In this document: piece after piece, positions 44,738 through 53,189 of the stretch
Layout of the letters: every line of letters begins with the position of its first letter
Numbering within the stretch: the stretch's first letter is position 1
DNA from: Planctomycetia bacterium
GTDB taxonomy: Bacteria > Planctomycetota > Phycisphaerae > UBA1845 > UTPLA1
DNA: 64,000 nt
NCBI GenBank assembly: GCA_015200345.1
Contig: CP054187.1
Coordinates: forward strand, 3,456,470 to 3,520,469
Reading direction: 5' to 3'
Program-made: the position numbers and the translations under genes
Notes under the pieces: generated by a model
The model's input: the letters and a program-made list of their open reading frames with translations, nothing else
What the model was told of the DNA's origin: nothing
Database searches by the model: none

Positions 44738-45436
44738 TTAGCGGCGGCGGCGAATGAGGCCGATCGCGCCCAAGCCCATCAGGGCGAGCGTCGTCGGCTC
44801 GGGAACGCCGCTGATAACGACGTTGTCGACGCGGTTGGTGCCGGTGTTGCCAACTGTACCGCCGGTAGCGGACACCGTCGTAGTGTTCACATGGCGGATG
44901 CAGATCTCGCTTTGATTGTCGAGGGCGGTGACGCTGCTTAGGTCCACGGAGAAGGTGTCCAAACCCGTGCCTGATCCGCTTGACCATGACGGTGAGCTGT
45001 TCGCACGCACAACATAAGGGCTGCCGAATGTCGAATATGTGCCACCGTTGACATTGTACCGAAGCTCAAAGTCGCGCGGTCCGGTATTGCTGCTCACCTG
45101 ATCCCATTGGACAGTGATGCCGCTGTATCCAACCGTTGAAGTGCAGAACTGCCAGTAGTCGCCAGGTGCCCATTCGTTCGCGCTGTATGAATCAGAGGAT
45201 CCGTTGCCGGTGGGCGTCGTCCAATCCGTGGCGGCAGAGGCATGCGCGCCGCTGGCTCCCGATGTGGCAGCGAAGATTCCGCTATCGGCGGCGTGCGGGC
45301 CGTTGGTGGCCGAGTTCGCGACATCAGCCGGCGTCACAACCTGAAAGCCCCACTCCGCCAGCGGCGGGAACGCGTTGGCGACCGTTGCGGTGGCGAGCAT
45401 GGCGACGACTGCGAGAATTGAGACACGCTTCAACAT
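44738..45436 (-). CDS. PEP-CTERM sorting-domain protein
   Basis: The protein has 232 residues. Its ATG at 45436 has a strong AGGAGG ribosome site at an 8-base distance. The signal peptide (VSILAVVAMLATATVANA) is followed by a beta-rich domain of about 180 residues with Ser/Thr/Gly-rich sequence. The C-terminus is a standard PEP-CTERM anchor: GVPEPTTLALMGLGAIGLIRRRR, i.e. VPEP motif, membrane helix and Arg cluster. Exosortase would cleave it for export to the surface; no exosortase gene is in the window. The mature domain resembles exported proteins with a jelly-roll fold, but no substrate is implied. Confidence 0.9.
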   Translation of the reverse strand: MLKRVSILAVVAMLATATVANAFPPLAEWGFQVVTPADVANSATNGPHAADSGIFAATSGASGAHASAATDWTTPTGNGSSDSYSANEWAPGDYWQFCTSTVGYSGITVQWDQVSSNTGPRDFELRYNVNGGTYSTFGSPYVVRANSSPSWSSGSGTGLDTFSVDLSSVTALDNQSEICIRHVNTTTVSATGGTVGNTGTNRVDNVVISGVPEPTTLALMGLGAIGLIRRRR

Positions 45437-45751
45437 GATTCCGACTCCTCCTGGTTAACCCAGCTCCAGATTTTTCGTCCCGGCACGACCGCCTCTCCGG
45501 GCGATCGCGCCGCATCGTTCACTTGAAGGGGGATGCTTCCTTCCCCTGATGCTTGAACGTCAGAATACGCGAAACGGCCTTTAATTTCAAGCGTTTAGGG
45601 CCGCCGGAGTGTTCAAAATGCGCCAAGGTTTTGTAAGCAGTTCCGCAGGTCGTTCATGACGGGTGAAAATTCACTCGTTTTCGGTGCGACGGCTACGGTG
45701 ATGAGTCACGTGCCCGCCGCAGGATGGCGTAATCTATTGTCTTTAAAGAAT
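45437..45751. other. 315-base intergenic region with the PEP-CTERM promoter
   Basis: This gap lies between the PEP-CTERM start (minus) and the coaB stop (also minus). It is AT-richer than its surroundings. Apart from the promoter at 45562-45590 I see no feature; no terminator for the coaB operon is evident. Confidence 0.5.
45562..45590 (-). promoter_or_regulatory. sigma70-type promoter for the PEP-CTERM gene
   Basis: On the minus strand TTGAAA (45590-45585) and TATTCT (45567-45562) are 17 bases apart. The leader to ATG 45436 would be about 120 bases. Confidence 0.6.
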
Positions 45752-46540
45752 TTATGTGCGTTTCGCTGGCGAGCTTGACCACAGTCGCTCCAGGAGCAGG
45801 ACGATCTGTAGAGCATGTGACGATTTTGAGGCCGTTCGGGCGGGCATCCAGCAGCCGTCCGCCGTGAGGAGTTGGATCGTGCTTCGGTCCGTGGCGACGG
45901 CGGCGGGGGAGTTCAGCACGATGGCGTCAAAGTGCTTGGCGCGTAGTTTTTCGGCGGCCTTGGCGCGGCCGTCGTGGTCTTCGAGTGCGAATCCGACGGT
46001 GACGCGGTGCGGTCCACTGCGGCGGGACTTGAGCCGGCCGAGGGTGGCGGCGATGTCGGGATTCAGCACCAGATCCAGGGAGAAATCCGGTTGGGCAGAA
46101 ACGGGTACTAGGTTCTCGCTGGTTTTGGTGGCCGCGCGGGCTGAAGCCCGCGGCTCTTTTTGAGAAGCCCGCGGCTCTTTTTGAGAAGCCCGCGGCTCTT
46201 TCCCGCTTATTAGCTCTTTCGGCAGTTTGCGAGACGAGCGCTTTCGCGGGCGCCAGTCGGACACGGCGGCGGCGAAGACGGCGGCGTCGGCGGTGGCGAA
46301 GGCGCGGCGCGCGGCGGCGAGCATTTCCATCGCGCTGGTGACGCGAACGAGTCGCACGTTCGGGGGAGCGGGTAGATCCACGGGACCGGCGATGAGCGTG
46401 ACGGCGTGCCCGCGCTTTGCGGCGGCGGCGGCGATGGCGAAGCCCATCTTGCCCGTTGAGGCATTGGAGAGGTATCGCACGGGGTCGAGGTACTCGCGCG
46501 TCGGGCCGGCGGTGATGAGGATCTTCATGCGGCGGGTCAT
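45752..46540 (-). CDS. coaB: phosphopantothenate-cysteine ligase CoaB domain protein with repeat-derived insertion
   Basis: The ORF gives 262 residues from ATG 46540, overlapping the coaC stop (ATGA); ATG 46528 is also possible. The CoaB Rossmann domain shows MKILITAGPTREYLDPVRYLSNASTGKMG, FAAAVSDWRP and the LNPDIAATL segment. It joins cysteine to 4'-phosphopantothenate with CTP in coenzyme A synthesis. Residues about 110-150, between the lysines after SDWRP and LVLNPDI, hold the sequence KEPRASQ twice plus KEPRASARAA. These are encoded by a dispersed palindrome and its tandem derivatives. The frame is preserved, so the enzyme is probably active with an extra surface loop. In most bacteria coaB is fused to coaC. 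Confidence 0.85.
   Translation of the reverse strand: MTRRMKILITAGPTREYLDPVRYLSNASTGKMGFAIAAAAAKRGHAVTLIAGPVDLPAPPNVRLVRVTSAMEMLAAARRAFATADAAVFAAAVSDWRPRKRSSRKLPKELISGKEPRASQKEPRASQKEPRASARAATKTSENLVPVSAQPDFSLDLVLNPDIAATLGRLKSRRSGPHRVTVGFALEDHDGRAKAAEKLRAKHFDAIVLNSPAAVATDRSTIQLLTADGCWMPARTASKSSHALQIVLLLERLWSSSPAKRT
46131..46155. repeat. 25-bp dispersed palindrome, copy 3, inside coaB
   Basis: This unit is identical to 31754-31778 and is the reverse complement of 15601-15625. Here it is translated (on the minus strand) as part of an EPRASARAA segment of CoaB. Confidence 0.88.
46146..46208. repeat. 21-bp tandem repeats derived from the palindrome, inside coaB
   Basis: The unit GCCCGCGGCTCTTTTTGAGAA starts at 46146, 46167 and 46188; the third copy diverges after CTCTTT. 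The length is seven codons, so copy number can change without shifting the coaB frame. It encodes the repeated residues KEPRASQ. Confidence 0.9.
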
Positions 46541-47199
46541 CGGCGGGAGCGCGGCGGTTTGCGTTGGAGCAGGGCCGTGGCTTCGAGAAGAATCGCGTCC
46601 GGTTCGGCCATGCGTCCCGTGCCGACTGTGCGACAGGCGAGCCAGCCGGAGGTCGGCGGTACGAAGCGGTAGCCGTGCCTCTTCAGCGCGGCGACGTTTT
46701 CCTGAACGATCGGATTTTCCCACATGCGCGTGTTCGCGGCCGGTGCGAGCAACACGGGGCAATCGGCCGACATGATCATGGTGCTGATCAGATCGTCGGC
46801 GATGCCGTGTGCGATCTTGCCAAGCATGTTGGCGGTGGCCGGCGCGACGATGAACAGGTCGGCGGCTTCGGTGAGGCGCAAGTGCTGGGGGTCGTGATAG
46901 TCGGCCTCGCCCCAGAGCGTGGTGAAGACCCGGCGCGCGGTGAGCGCCTGAAAGGTGAGCGGGGAGATGAATTTCTGGGCGGCGTCGGACATGGCGACGC
47001 TGACGCCGCAGCCGCGCTGCACGAGGGCCGAGACGAGGTAGGCGATTTTGTAGGCGGCGATGCCGCCGCAGACGCCGACAACGATTTCGTAGCCGGTCAG
47101 CGGCGGGTCTTCGCGCGATGCGGCGGCGCCCAGTGCGGCGGGCGGCGCAGGGGCGAGGCCGGTGGCCGGCGGGGTTGAACTAGGCGTCTTGTTCGCCAC
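46537..47199 (-). CDS. coaC: phosphopantothenoylcysteine decarboxylase CoaC (flavoprotein)
   Basis: The protein has 220 residues and starts at GTG 47199. The flavoprotein fold is clear: VVGVCGGIAAYKIAYLVSAL at the FMN phosphate site, VAPATANMLGKIAHGIADDL, then the substrate motif PxxNxxMW as APAANTRMWENP (usually APAMN), and the C-terminal redox-cysteine segment GWLACRTVGTGRM. It decarboxylates 4'-phosphopantothenoylcysteine, giving phosphopantetheine. In E. coli this domain is fused to CoaB; here the two are separate but translationally coupled by a four-base overlap. It overlaps rpoZ by 20 bases. Confidence 0.9.
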   Translation of the reverse strand: MANKTPSSTPPATGLAPAPPAALGAAASREDPPLTGYEIVVGVCGGIAAYKIAYLVSALVQRGCGVSVAMSDAAQKFISPLTFQALTARRVFTTLWGEADYHDPQHLRLTEAADLFIVAPATANMLGKIAHGIADDLISTMIMSADCPVLLAPAANTRMWENPIVQENVAALKRHGYRFVPPTSGWLACRTVGTGRMAEPDAILLEATALLQRKPPRSRR

Positions 47200-47401
47200 G
47201 GTTGTTCTCGGGTTCGGAGTAGGCGATCTTGCCTTCGATGATCTCGCGGATGGCGATTTCCATCGGGGTCATGCGGCCCGGCTCAACGAGCGGGCGCGCG
47301 CCCATCATGAGCTGCTTCCAGCGCTTCTGGATGAGCGCGGTCAGGCGGAAGCGGCCACCGACCTTGTTGATGATGTCCTCGTTCTTCAGGTCCTGAATCA
47401 T
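47180..47401 (-). CDS. rpoZ: RNA polymerase omega subunit
   Basis: The protein has 73 residues. It carries the omega signature: a first helix (IINKVGGRFRLTALIQKRWKQL, in place of the usual RYxLV..ARRARQL), then MGARPLVEP and MEIAIREIIEGKIAY. It helps fold and hold the beta-prime subunit. The sequence is short and divergent, but the position between gmk and coaC is the classical one, which makes the call firm. Confidence 0.87.
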   Translation of the reverse strand: MIQDLKNEDIINKVGGRFRLTALIQKRWKQLMMGARPLVEPGRMTPMEIAIREIIEGKIAYSEPENNRGEQDA

Positions 47402-47414
47402 GGTGCGGTTCCTT

Positions 47415-48020
47415 TCAAGCGATCGCAGGTTGATTTCGCGCCGGGCGCGACAGGATCAGGTCGCGCACCGATTGTACCGTTTTTTCGAGATCGTCGTTGA
47501 CGACAAAGTGATCGTAGCAGCCCGATTCGTTGGCGAAGCGAATCTCGCCGTCGGCCTTGGCCAGCCGTTCGCGGATGACCTCGGCGGGATCGGTGTTGCG
47601 TCCGACGATGCGCTGCTTCTGGGCTTCGGGCGTGGGGGGCAGCAGGAAGATGGCGACGGCGTCGGGCATCTTTCGGCGGACCTGGATGCAGCCCTGGATG
47701 TCGATTTCGAGAATGATGGAGCGGCCCTCGCGGACGGCCTGCTGCACGGCCCGCAGCGGCGTGCCGTAATGATGGCCGTAGACTTGTGCGGTTTCGAGAA
47801 GCTCTCCGGCTTGTTCCATGCGGGCGAATTCATCTGGGGTGACGTAGTGGTAGTCTCGTGAGTTCTGTTCGCCCGGGCGCGGCTTGCGCGTCGTGACCGA
47901 GACGCTGAACTCGGCCGGGAGCAGTTCGCAGAGGCGGCGGCAGATCGTGGATTTGCCGACGCCGCTGGGGCCGCTGATGACGATGACGCGACCGGTGGAT
48001 GGTTTGGTATTGGTGTCCAT
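47415..48020 (-). CDS. gmk: guanylate kinase
   Basis: The protein has 201 residues, standard length. The P-loop is VISGPSGVGKST. The GMP-binding region has SVTTRKPRPGEQNSRDYHYVT and EFARMEQAGELLETAQVYGHHYGTP, the DIQG segment reads LEIDIQGCIQVR, and the lid has RIVGRNTDP. It phosphorylates GMP to GDP. It lies between yicC and rpoZ in the usual order. Confidence 0.96.
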   Translation of the reverse strand: MDTNTKPSTGRVIVISGPSGVGKSTICRRLCELLPAEFSVSVTTRKPRPGEQNSRDYHYVTPDEFARMEQAGELLETAQVYGHHYGTPLRAVQQAVREGRSIILEIDIQGCIQVRRKMPDAVAIFLLPPTPEAQKQRIVGRNTDPAEVIRERLAKADGEIRFANESGCYDHFVVNDDLEKTVQSVRDLILSRPARNQPAIA

Positions 48021-48043
48021 GCTACCCGAGCTCGAGAGGGATT

Positions 48044-48925
48044 CTAAGCGACGTTCTGAACCTGTTCCTTCATGCGATCGATGGCGGCTTTGATTTCAAC
48101 GACGTGTCGCGAAATGGCGGCGTCGGCGGCCTTGCTGCCGATGGTGTTGGCTTCGCGGAGCATTTCCTGGGCGAGGAAATCGAGGCGTCGGCCGGCCTCC
48201 TGGCCGGAGCGGCAGATTTCGGCGAACTGATCGAGGTGGCTGGCGAGCCGGGCGATTTCCTCGTTGATGTCGCATCGCTCGGCGAAGATGGCGACCTCGC
48301 GGAGGATGGCGTCCTTTTCCAGCTCGATGCTGGTGCCGGCAACCAGTTGCTGCACACGGGCGAGGAGGCGCTTGTGATACTCCTCGACGACGCCGGGAGC
48401 GCGGGATTGAATTTCGGCCAGCCGCGAGCGGATCTCGGTGCATTGGGCGGTGAGGTCCTTCAGCAGGGCCTCGCCTTCGACGGCGCGCATTTTGAGCAAT
48501 TTGTCGATCGCCTCGTCGACGACCTTCGCGGCGGCGGCGAAACGGGCTTCGAGCACCGCTTCATCGGGTTCGGCGGATTCGCAGACGCCGGGCAGTTCCA
48601 GAAGGGAGGCGAGATCGATGCGTGCGCAGCCGAACTTGGCGGCGAGGGGGGCAAGCCGCTCGGCGACGCGTTCGAGGGCGGCCTGATTGATCTGGCTGTC
48701 GGCGGCGCCGTTCTCATCGCGGACGCGCAGGTTGAAGACGATGCTGCCGCGGCCCAGGCGCGTGCGGAGCTGCTTGTCGAACTCGGCTTCGTAGCGCTGG
48801 AGCGATTCGGGCAGGCGCAGGGAGGATTTGTAGTAGCGGTTGTTGACGCTGCGGATCTCCGTCCGGTAGCTCACGCCGTCGACGTGGGCCTGTGCAGCGC
48901 CGAAACCGGTCATGCTGGAAAGCAT
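48044..48925 (-). CDS. yicC: YicC-family endoribonuclease
   Basis: The protein has 293 residues. It starts with the invariant MLSSMTGFGAA and shows EIRSVNNRYYKSSLRLPESL in the N-terminal domain. The C-terminal DUF1732-type region has AGTSIELEKDAILREVAIFAERCDINEEIARLASH and GRRLDFLAQEMLREANTIGSKA. E. coli YicC is a hexameric endoribonuclease acting on small RNAs. It starts the coupled group yicC-gmk-rpoZ-coaC-coaB. The 151-base gap upstream of it (48926-49076) shows no clear gene. Confidence 0.93.
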   Translation of the reverse strand: MLSSMTGFGAAQAHVDGVSYRTEIRSVNNRYYKSSLRLPESLQRYEAEFDKQLRTRLGRGSIVFNLRVRDENGAADSQINQAALERVAERLAPLAAKFGCARIDLASLLELPGVCESAEPDEAVLEARFAAAAKVVDEAIDKLLKMRAVEGEALLKDLTAQCTEIRSRLAEIQSRAPGVVEEYHKRLLARVQQLVAGTSIELEKDAILREVAIFAERCDINEEIARLASHLDQFAEICRSGQEAGRRLDFLAQEMLREANTIGSKAADAAISRHVVEIKAAIDRMKEQVQNVA

Positions 48926-49076
48926 CTACAAATGTCTCCTTGGTCGCGGGACGATGGAGTCGATTCGGCTGAAACGAACCCGCTCCCTTGCGGTCGCGGC
49001 TCGGAAAAACGGGACGCGGCTCGGAAACAACAAGGCGCGGCGATGAATCCTGCTCGCGTCTCGGAGAATCACGGGA

Positions 49077-49613
49077 TCAGTCCGGCTTCGACTCGCCCGC
49101 GGGCGGCGTCGATTGCGCCGGCGGCTGCGCGTTGCCCGGAGGCGTCGCCGGCTGCGCCGCACCGCTGGAACCCGTCGCGGGCGTCGTTTCAGCCGAATTC
49201 CTAGGCGGTTGATTCACGAGCGGGGCCGAACTGCGCGTTGACTGCACGTCGATCGGCGTGGCCGCGGTATTGGGCGCAGCGCCGCCGGTCGTCAGCGGAG
49301 CGTCGGTCGACGCGGGCGGCGGGGCGGCCGGAGCGGCCGTGGCCGGTGTGACCGCGCGTTCAAACACGAACACGGCCGTGATGGACAGAATGATGAAGAC
49401 GCCGGCGAGTCCGACGGTGACCCACGTGAGGAAGTCACCGGTCTTGGTGCCGAAGGCGGTGTGTCCACCGACGCCGCCGAACGCACCGGAGAGACCCGAA
49501 CCGCGGTTTTTCTGAAGCAGGATCAGCCCCATCAGCAGCAGGGAGACCAGCACGATAAAGAAGGTCAGAATGACCTGTCCGAACGTCGCAATGAGAAACG
49601 TACCGGGGAACAT
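49077..49613 (-). CDS. secG: SecG-type preprotein translocase subunit with long C-terminal tail
   Basis: The protein has 178 residues, whereas typical SecG has 75-110. The SecG core (residues 1-90) has two membrane segments (VILTFFIVLVSLLLMGLILL and LTWVTVGLAGVFIILSITAV) and the loop LQKNRGSGLSGAFGG between them, the family hallmark. Residues about 90-178 are an Ala/Pro/Thr/Ser-rich low-complexity extension. SecG aids SecA-driven export through SecYEG. It lies four bases after tpiA on the same strand, a common pairing. Confidence 0.9.
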   Translation of the reverse strand: MFPGTFLIATFGQVILTFFIVLVSLLLMGLILLQKNRGSGLSGAFGGVGGHTAFGTKTGDFLTWVTVGLAGVFIILSITAVFVFERAVTPATAAPAAPPPASTDAPLTTGGAAPNTAATPIDVQSTRSSAPLVNQPPRNSAETTPATGSSGAAQPATPPGNAQPPAQSTPPAGESKPD

Positions 49614-49616
49614 GAT

Positions 49617-50423
49617 TCAGTGTGATCCTTTCACTCGGAGCGCGGCGTCGATGATCGCGTGGAAATCGGCCGACTTGAGACTCGCCCCACCGACCAGCGC
49701 GCCATCAACGTCGGGGCACTTCATCAAACTGGCGGCGTTATCAGGCTTTACGCTGCCGCCGTATTGTATGCGAATTCCGTCCGCAACGCGCGGCCCGCAC
49801 AAACGGGCCAATTCACGGCGGATATGGGCGTGGGCCTCCTGGGCCTGCTCGGGGGTGGCGTTCCGTCCGGTGCCGATGGCCCAGACCGGTTCGTAGGCGA
49901 TGACGATGCCGGCGGCGGCGTCGCCTGTCAGCCCGGCTAACCCGCCCTCGAGCTGACGCGTCAGCACCTTTTCGGTGACCGCGGCATCCCGCTCGGCCAG
50001 CGTTTCTCCAACGCAAAGGATCGGGGTCAGTCCGGCAGCGAGGACAGCCTTGCACTTGGCGTTGATCATGGCGTCGGTTTCGCCGTGGATATGGCCGGTG
50101 GCGTCCTTCGGTCCGATGGTGTGTCGGCGTTCGCTGTGGCCGAGGATGACGTAGATCGCGCCGGTTTCGCGGATCATATCGGGGGAGATTTCGCCGGTGA
50201 ACGCGCCGGATTTTTCGTGCCAGCAGTTCTGGGCGCCCAGCTTGATCGGTGAATCGGCGATTGCCTTGGCCATGGGAAAGAGATAGACCGCCGCCGGGCA
50301 GATGGCGATGTCGATGGCGGGGCTGCCGCTGATGCGCGCGCGAAGGTCGGCGACCAGCGCGCGGGCTGCGGCGAGGTCAAGGTTCATTTTCCAGTTGCCG
50401 GCGACAAAGGGTCTTCGGGCCAC
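49617..50423 (-). CDS. tpiA: triosephosphate isomerase
   Basis: The protein starts at GTG 50423 and has 268 residues. Active-site motifs are intact: FVAGNWKMNL (Asn, Lys), YVILGHSERR (His) and IAYEPVWAIGTGRNATPEQAQ (Glu, loop 6). It interconverts dihydroxyacetone phosphate and glyceraldehyde 3-phosphate. It sits between pheA (4 bases upstream) and secG (3 bases downstream), so the three are probably one transcript. All family residues are present. Confidence 0.96.
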   Translation of the reverse strand: MARRPFVAGNWKMNLDLAAARALVADLRARISGSPAIDIAICPAAVYLFPMAKAIADSPIKLGAQNCWHEKSGAFTGEISPDMIRETGAIYVILGHSERRHTIGPKDATGHIHGETDAMINAKCKAVLAAGLTPILCVGETLAERDAAVTEKVLTRQLEGGLAGLTGDAAAGIVIAYEPVWAIGTGRNATPEQAQEAHAHIRRELARLCGPRVADGIRIQYGGSVKPDNAASLMKCPDVDGALVGGASLKSADFHAIIDAALRVKGSH

Positions 50424-50427
50424 GCTG

Positions 50428-51507
50428 TTACTCCGTCATGATTTCGGTGGATTTGGGGTACGAGCCGAGCACGCGTAAGACGGCGCAGTGCGTGCGCGCG
50501 GTTTCAACGGCCGACTTGATCGGCTCCTCGTCCGCGTGGCCGTCGATGTCCGCGAAGAAGCAGTATTGAGATTCTCCGCTCGCATGCGGCCGCGAGGTAA
50601 TCATGGTCATGTTGATGCCGGCCTTCTGGAAGACGAGCAAGACGTTGACCAGCGCGCCGGCGTGATGAGCGGTGATGAAGAACAAACTGGTGCGATCGTT
50701 GCCGGTGGGGCGGGAGCCGTCGCCGCCGAGGACGAGGAATCGCGTCGCGTTGTTGGGGTTGTCCTGGATGTTCGGCGCGAGGATCTTCAGACTGTAAAGC
50801 TTGGCGGCCAGGGCGCTGCCGATGGCGGCGGCATGGGGTTGCTGGGCGGCCATTTCGGCGGCCTTGCTGGTGCTGGGCGCGGGCGAGATTTTCCTCGAGA
50901 GGCCGGTCTCGCTTAGCCATCGTTGGCACTGTGAGAACGCCTCGGGTTTGGAATAGACGACGGTGATTTCATCCTGTCGGCAGTTGGCGAGGAGGTGGTG
51001 ACGGATCGCGCGCGTCATCTCGCTGCAAACGCGGACATCGTAGTTTGTGAAGGCGTCGAGGGTGTCAAGCACCGCGCCGCCGGTGGAGTTCTCCACGGGC
51101 ACGACGCCGTAATCGAGGCGCCCGTTGGCGACGTCCTCCACGACGCCGCGAATGTCGACGCGCAACTCGTACTCGACCGATGAGCCGAACCGACCCAGGG
51201 CGGCTTCGTGAGAGAACGAACCGGCCGGTCCGAGGCAACCGACGCGCGGGGCGCGCTGCAAGGCAAACGATGCGGACATGAGTTCCTTGTAGATGGTCGT
51301 CAGTGCTGTGCGGGACAGCGGCCCTTTGGAAAGGGCCGTGACGCGCTGGAGCACTTCGCGTTCACGTTCGGGAGCAAAGACGCCGACGCCGGTGCCGCGC
51401 TTCACGCGGCCGATCTCGACTGCGATCGCGGCGCGTTCGTTGAGCAGCGTGACGAGTTGCTCGTCCAGCGCATCAATGCGTCGTCGCAGTTCATCGAGCG
51501 TGGCCAT
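50428..51507 (-). CDS. pheA: bifunctional chorismate mutase / prephenate dehydratase
   Basis: The protein has 359 residues from ATG 51507 (ATLDELRRRIDALDEQLV); an extension to 51549 has no support. Residues 1-85 are an AroQ chorismate mutase (Arg and Lys in LRRRIDALDEQL and VGRVKRG). Residues about 95-270 are the prephenate dehydratase (CLGPAGSFSHEAAL, VPVENSTGGAV, and NATRFLVLG with the catalytic Thr-Arg-Phe). Residues about 280-359 are the regulatory ACT domain, with TSRPHASGESQYCFFADIDGH in place of the usual ESRP. It makes phenylpyruvate for phenylalanine; feedback inhibition through ACT is expected. Confidence 0.94.
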   Translation of the reverse strand: MATLDELRRRIDALDEQLVTLLNERAAIAVEIGRVKRGTGVGVFAPEREREVLQRVTALSKGPLSRTALTTIYKELMSASFALQRAPRVGCLGPAGSFSHEAALGRFGSSVEYELRVDIRGVVEDVANGRLDYGVVPVENSTGGAVLDTLDAFTNYDVRVCSEMTRAIRHHLLANCRQDEITVVYSKPEAFSQCQRWLSETGLSRKISPAPSTSKAAEMAAQQPHAAAIGSALAAKLYSLKILAPNIQDNPNNATRFLVLGGDGSRPTGNDRTSLFFITAHHAGALVNVLLVFQKAGINMTMITSRPHASGESQYCFFADIDGHADEEPIKSAVETARTHCAVLRVLGSYPKSTEIMTE

Positions 51508-51647
51508 CCCACTCTCCCGCGGAGATCGACTCTGGACAATCGCGAGCAAAGCCCCGTAGTAGAAAGCGCCGGAGCGAGGATGTCAAAAATGACACTTGGG
51601 CGATTTGATTCCGGCCGCTTGCCTGGAGGCCGGACACGATGGCGGGG

Positions 51648-51676
51648 TTGAGCGGGGGCGACCCTGGCGTTAGAAT
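51648..51676 (+). promoter_or_regulatory. sigma70-type promoter for the dockerin-type exported protein
   Basis: TTGAGC (51648-51653) and TAGAAT (51671-51676) are 17 bases apart, 80 bases before ATG 51757. Confidence 0.5.
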
Positions 51677-51756
51677 GGATAAAATACGGGGTGGTTCGAT
51701 CAAGGCGGATTTCAAGTTGCTGTCCAGCCGCAATGGCAGAACGGAGGAATGAAAGA

Positions 51757-53109
51757 ATGACACCATTCAGTAAAGCCATTTTCAAAGGATTGGCGGTGTG
51801 TGCGTGGTTCGCCGGAAGCGTGGAGGCCGCGGGTCCCGACGTCGTGTTGAGCGATAGCACGTCGCTAAGCAGTTACGGGCCGATCGGCGGAATCCGTGCT
51901 TACTCGATCGGATCCAATACATGCAATATTGGCAATCAGAACCTGTTGTGGACGAACAATAATACGCCGGGCCTGGCGATGAACGCCTATCGCCTGCATG
52001 ACGGCGTTCTGAAGCAAATCGGAATGTCGTGGGTGAAGACGGCCTGTTGCGCCGCAGCAAGCAACGGATGCAACCTGTCCTGCAACAACGTGGCAGGCTC
52101 GCAACTGGGCGCGGGATGTTTGGACGTTTACTCCTCCGGCTGGAACGCGGGCCAGGGTCGCCTGGCGCGGCGTTCGGGAATCAACGCCTACACCGGAAGC
52201 TTTGCGAACGCCGACGGCGCGACGGGCGACGCGATCTTCAAGCGCTTGCAGATTCTGCAAAGCGATCTGGACCCGGCGAATTACCCGGGGGCGTTATTTT
52301 TCTTCGAAGGCGTGTACGCCGCCACGGATGATGCGACGTGGCAGAACTGGCTGAACAACGCTTCGTACAAGCGCGTGACGTTCAACGCATCGTACGTGCC
52401 GACCTATCAGGGCAGCATGTTTCAATACAAAGCGGGCATTCATGCGTGGAAGGACCACGGTCTGGGCCCCAACACGCCCGATCCGGCTGTGACGATTACG
52501 AATGTCGATATTCCAGCGGAGGGCCGGCTGATCCTGGGCCACAAGGTCACCGATCTGGGCGGCGGGCAGTGGCGTTATGACTACGCCCTGTACAACCTCA
52601 ACTCCGACAAGTCCGCCGGCGAGGTCACGGTCGCCGGTCCGCCGGGCGTGACGTACTCAAACGTCGGATTTCACGACGTAACCTATCACTCGGGCGAGAT
52701 TTACGACAACACGGACTGGCTGTCGGCGTCGGGTCCGGGCGGTGTCACGTGGCAAAGCCCGCAAACCCACGCCCAGAATCCCAACTCCAACGCCCTGCGC
52801 TGGGGCACGATGTACAACTACTGGTTCACCGCGAACACGCCGCCGCGAAACGGTTCACTGCAAATCGGCCTGTTCAAGCCGCATACGCCGCAATCGGTGA
52901 GCGTCACGACGTTGGTGCCGGGCTGCTACCTCGACGGCGACTTGAACGGTGACGGCAGCGTCAACGGCGCCGACGTGCAGGACTATGTGAATTGCGCCCT
53001 GGTCCCCGGCTTGCCGGCGGCGGCATGCTTCTGCGCCGATCTCGATGAGAACGACGTCGTGAACGATCTGGACACGACCGCGTTCGTCGCCGCGCTGCTG
53101 AACGGCTGA
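51757..53109 (+). CDS. exported protein with dockerin-like C-terminal module
   Basis: The protein has 450 residues from ATG 51757 (TPFSKAIFKGLAVCAWFAGSVEA, a signal peptide); a frame extension to 51691 is not supported. The mature part is a beta-rich domain of about 370 residues, with cysteines near its start (TACCAAASNGCNLSCN) and conserved-looking WNAGQGRLARRSGINAYTG and DLGGGQWRYDYALYNLN stretches. I do not recognise it as an enzyme family. The last 60 residues are a dockerin-like module with an EF-hand type loop (DGDLNGDGSVNGADVQDYVN) and four cysteines, like that of the protease at 24582. It is probably secreted or surface-attached. Confidence 0.75.
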   Translation: MTPFSKAIFKGLAVCAWFAGSVEAAGPDVVLSDSTSLSSYGPIGGIRAYSIGSNTCNIGNQNLLWTNNNTPGLAMNAYRLHDGVLKQIGMSWVKTACCAAASNGCNLSCNNVAGSQLGAGCLDVYSSGWNAGQGRLARRSGINAYTGSFANADGATGDAIFKRLQILQSDLDPANYPGALFFFEGVYAATDDATWQNWLNNASYKRVTFNASYVPTYQGSMFQYKAGIHAWKDHGLGPNTPDPAVTITNVDIPAEGRLILGHKVTDLGGGQWRYDYALYNLNSDKSAGEVTVAGPPGVTYSNVGFHDVTYHSGEIYDNTDWLSASGPGGVTWQSPQTHAQNPNSNALRWGTMYNYWFTANTPPRNGSLQIGLFKPHTPQSVSVTTLVPGCYLDGDLNGDGSVNGADVQDYVNCALVPGLPAAACFCADLDENDVVNDLDTTAFVAALLNG

Positions 53110-53189
53110 TTCGTTGCAGTGAGCGTCCGTATCGCATAGCCTGTCGCGCGCCCATCCGGCGTCCTGTCCGCCGGTTGCACGGCGCATTC

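Noticed and set aside
46146-46208. Tandem 21-bp repeats in coaB as a CRISPR or minisatellite outside a gene
   Set aside because: They have no spacers and keep the coaB frame, so they are an in-gene repeat.
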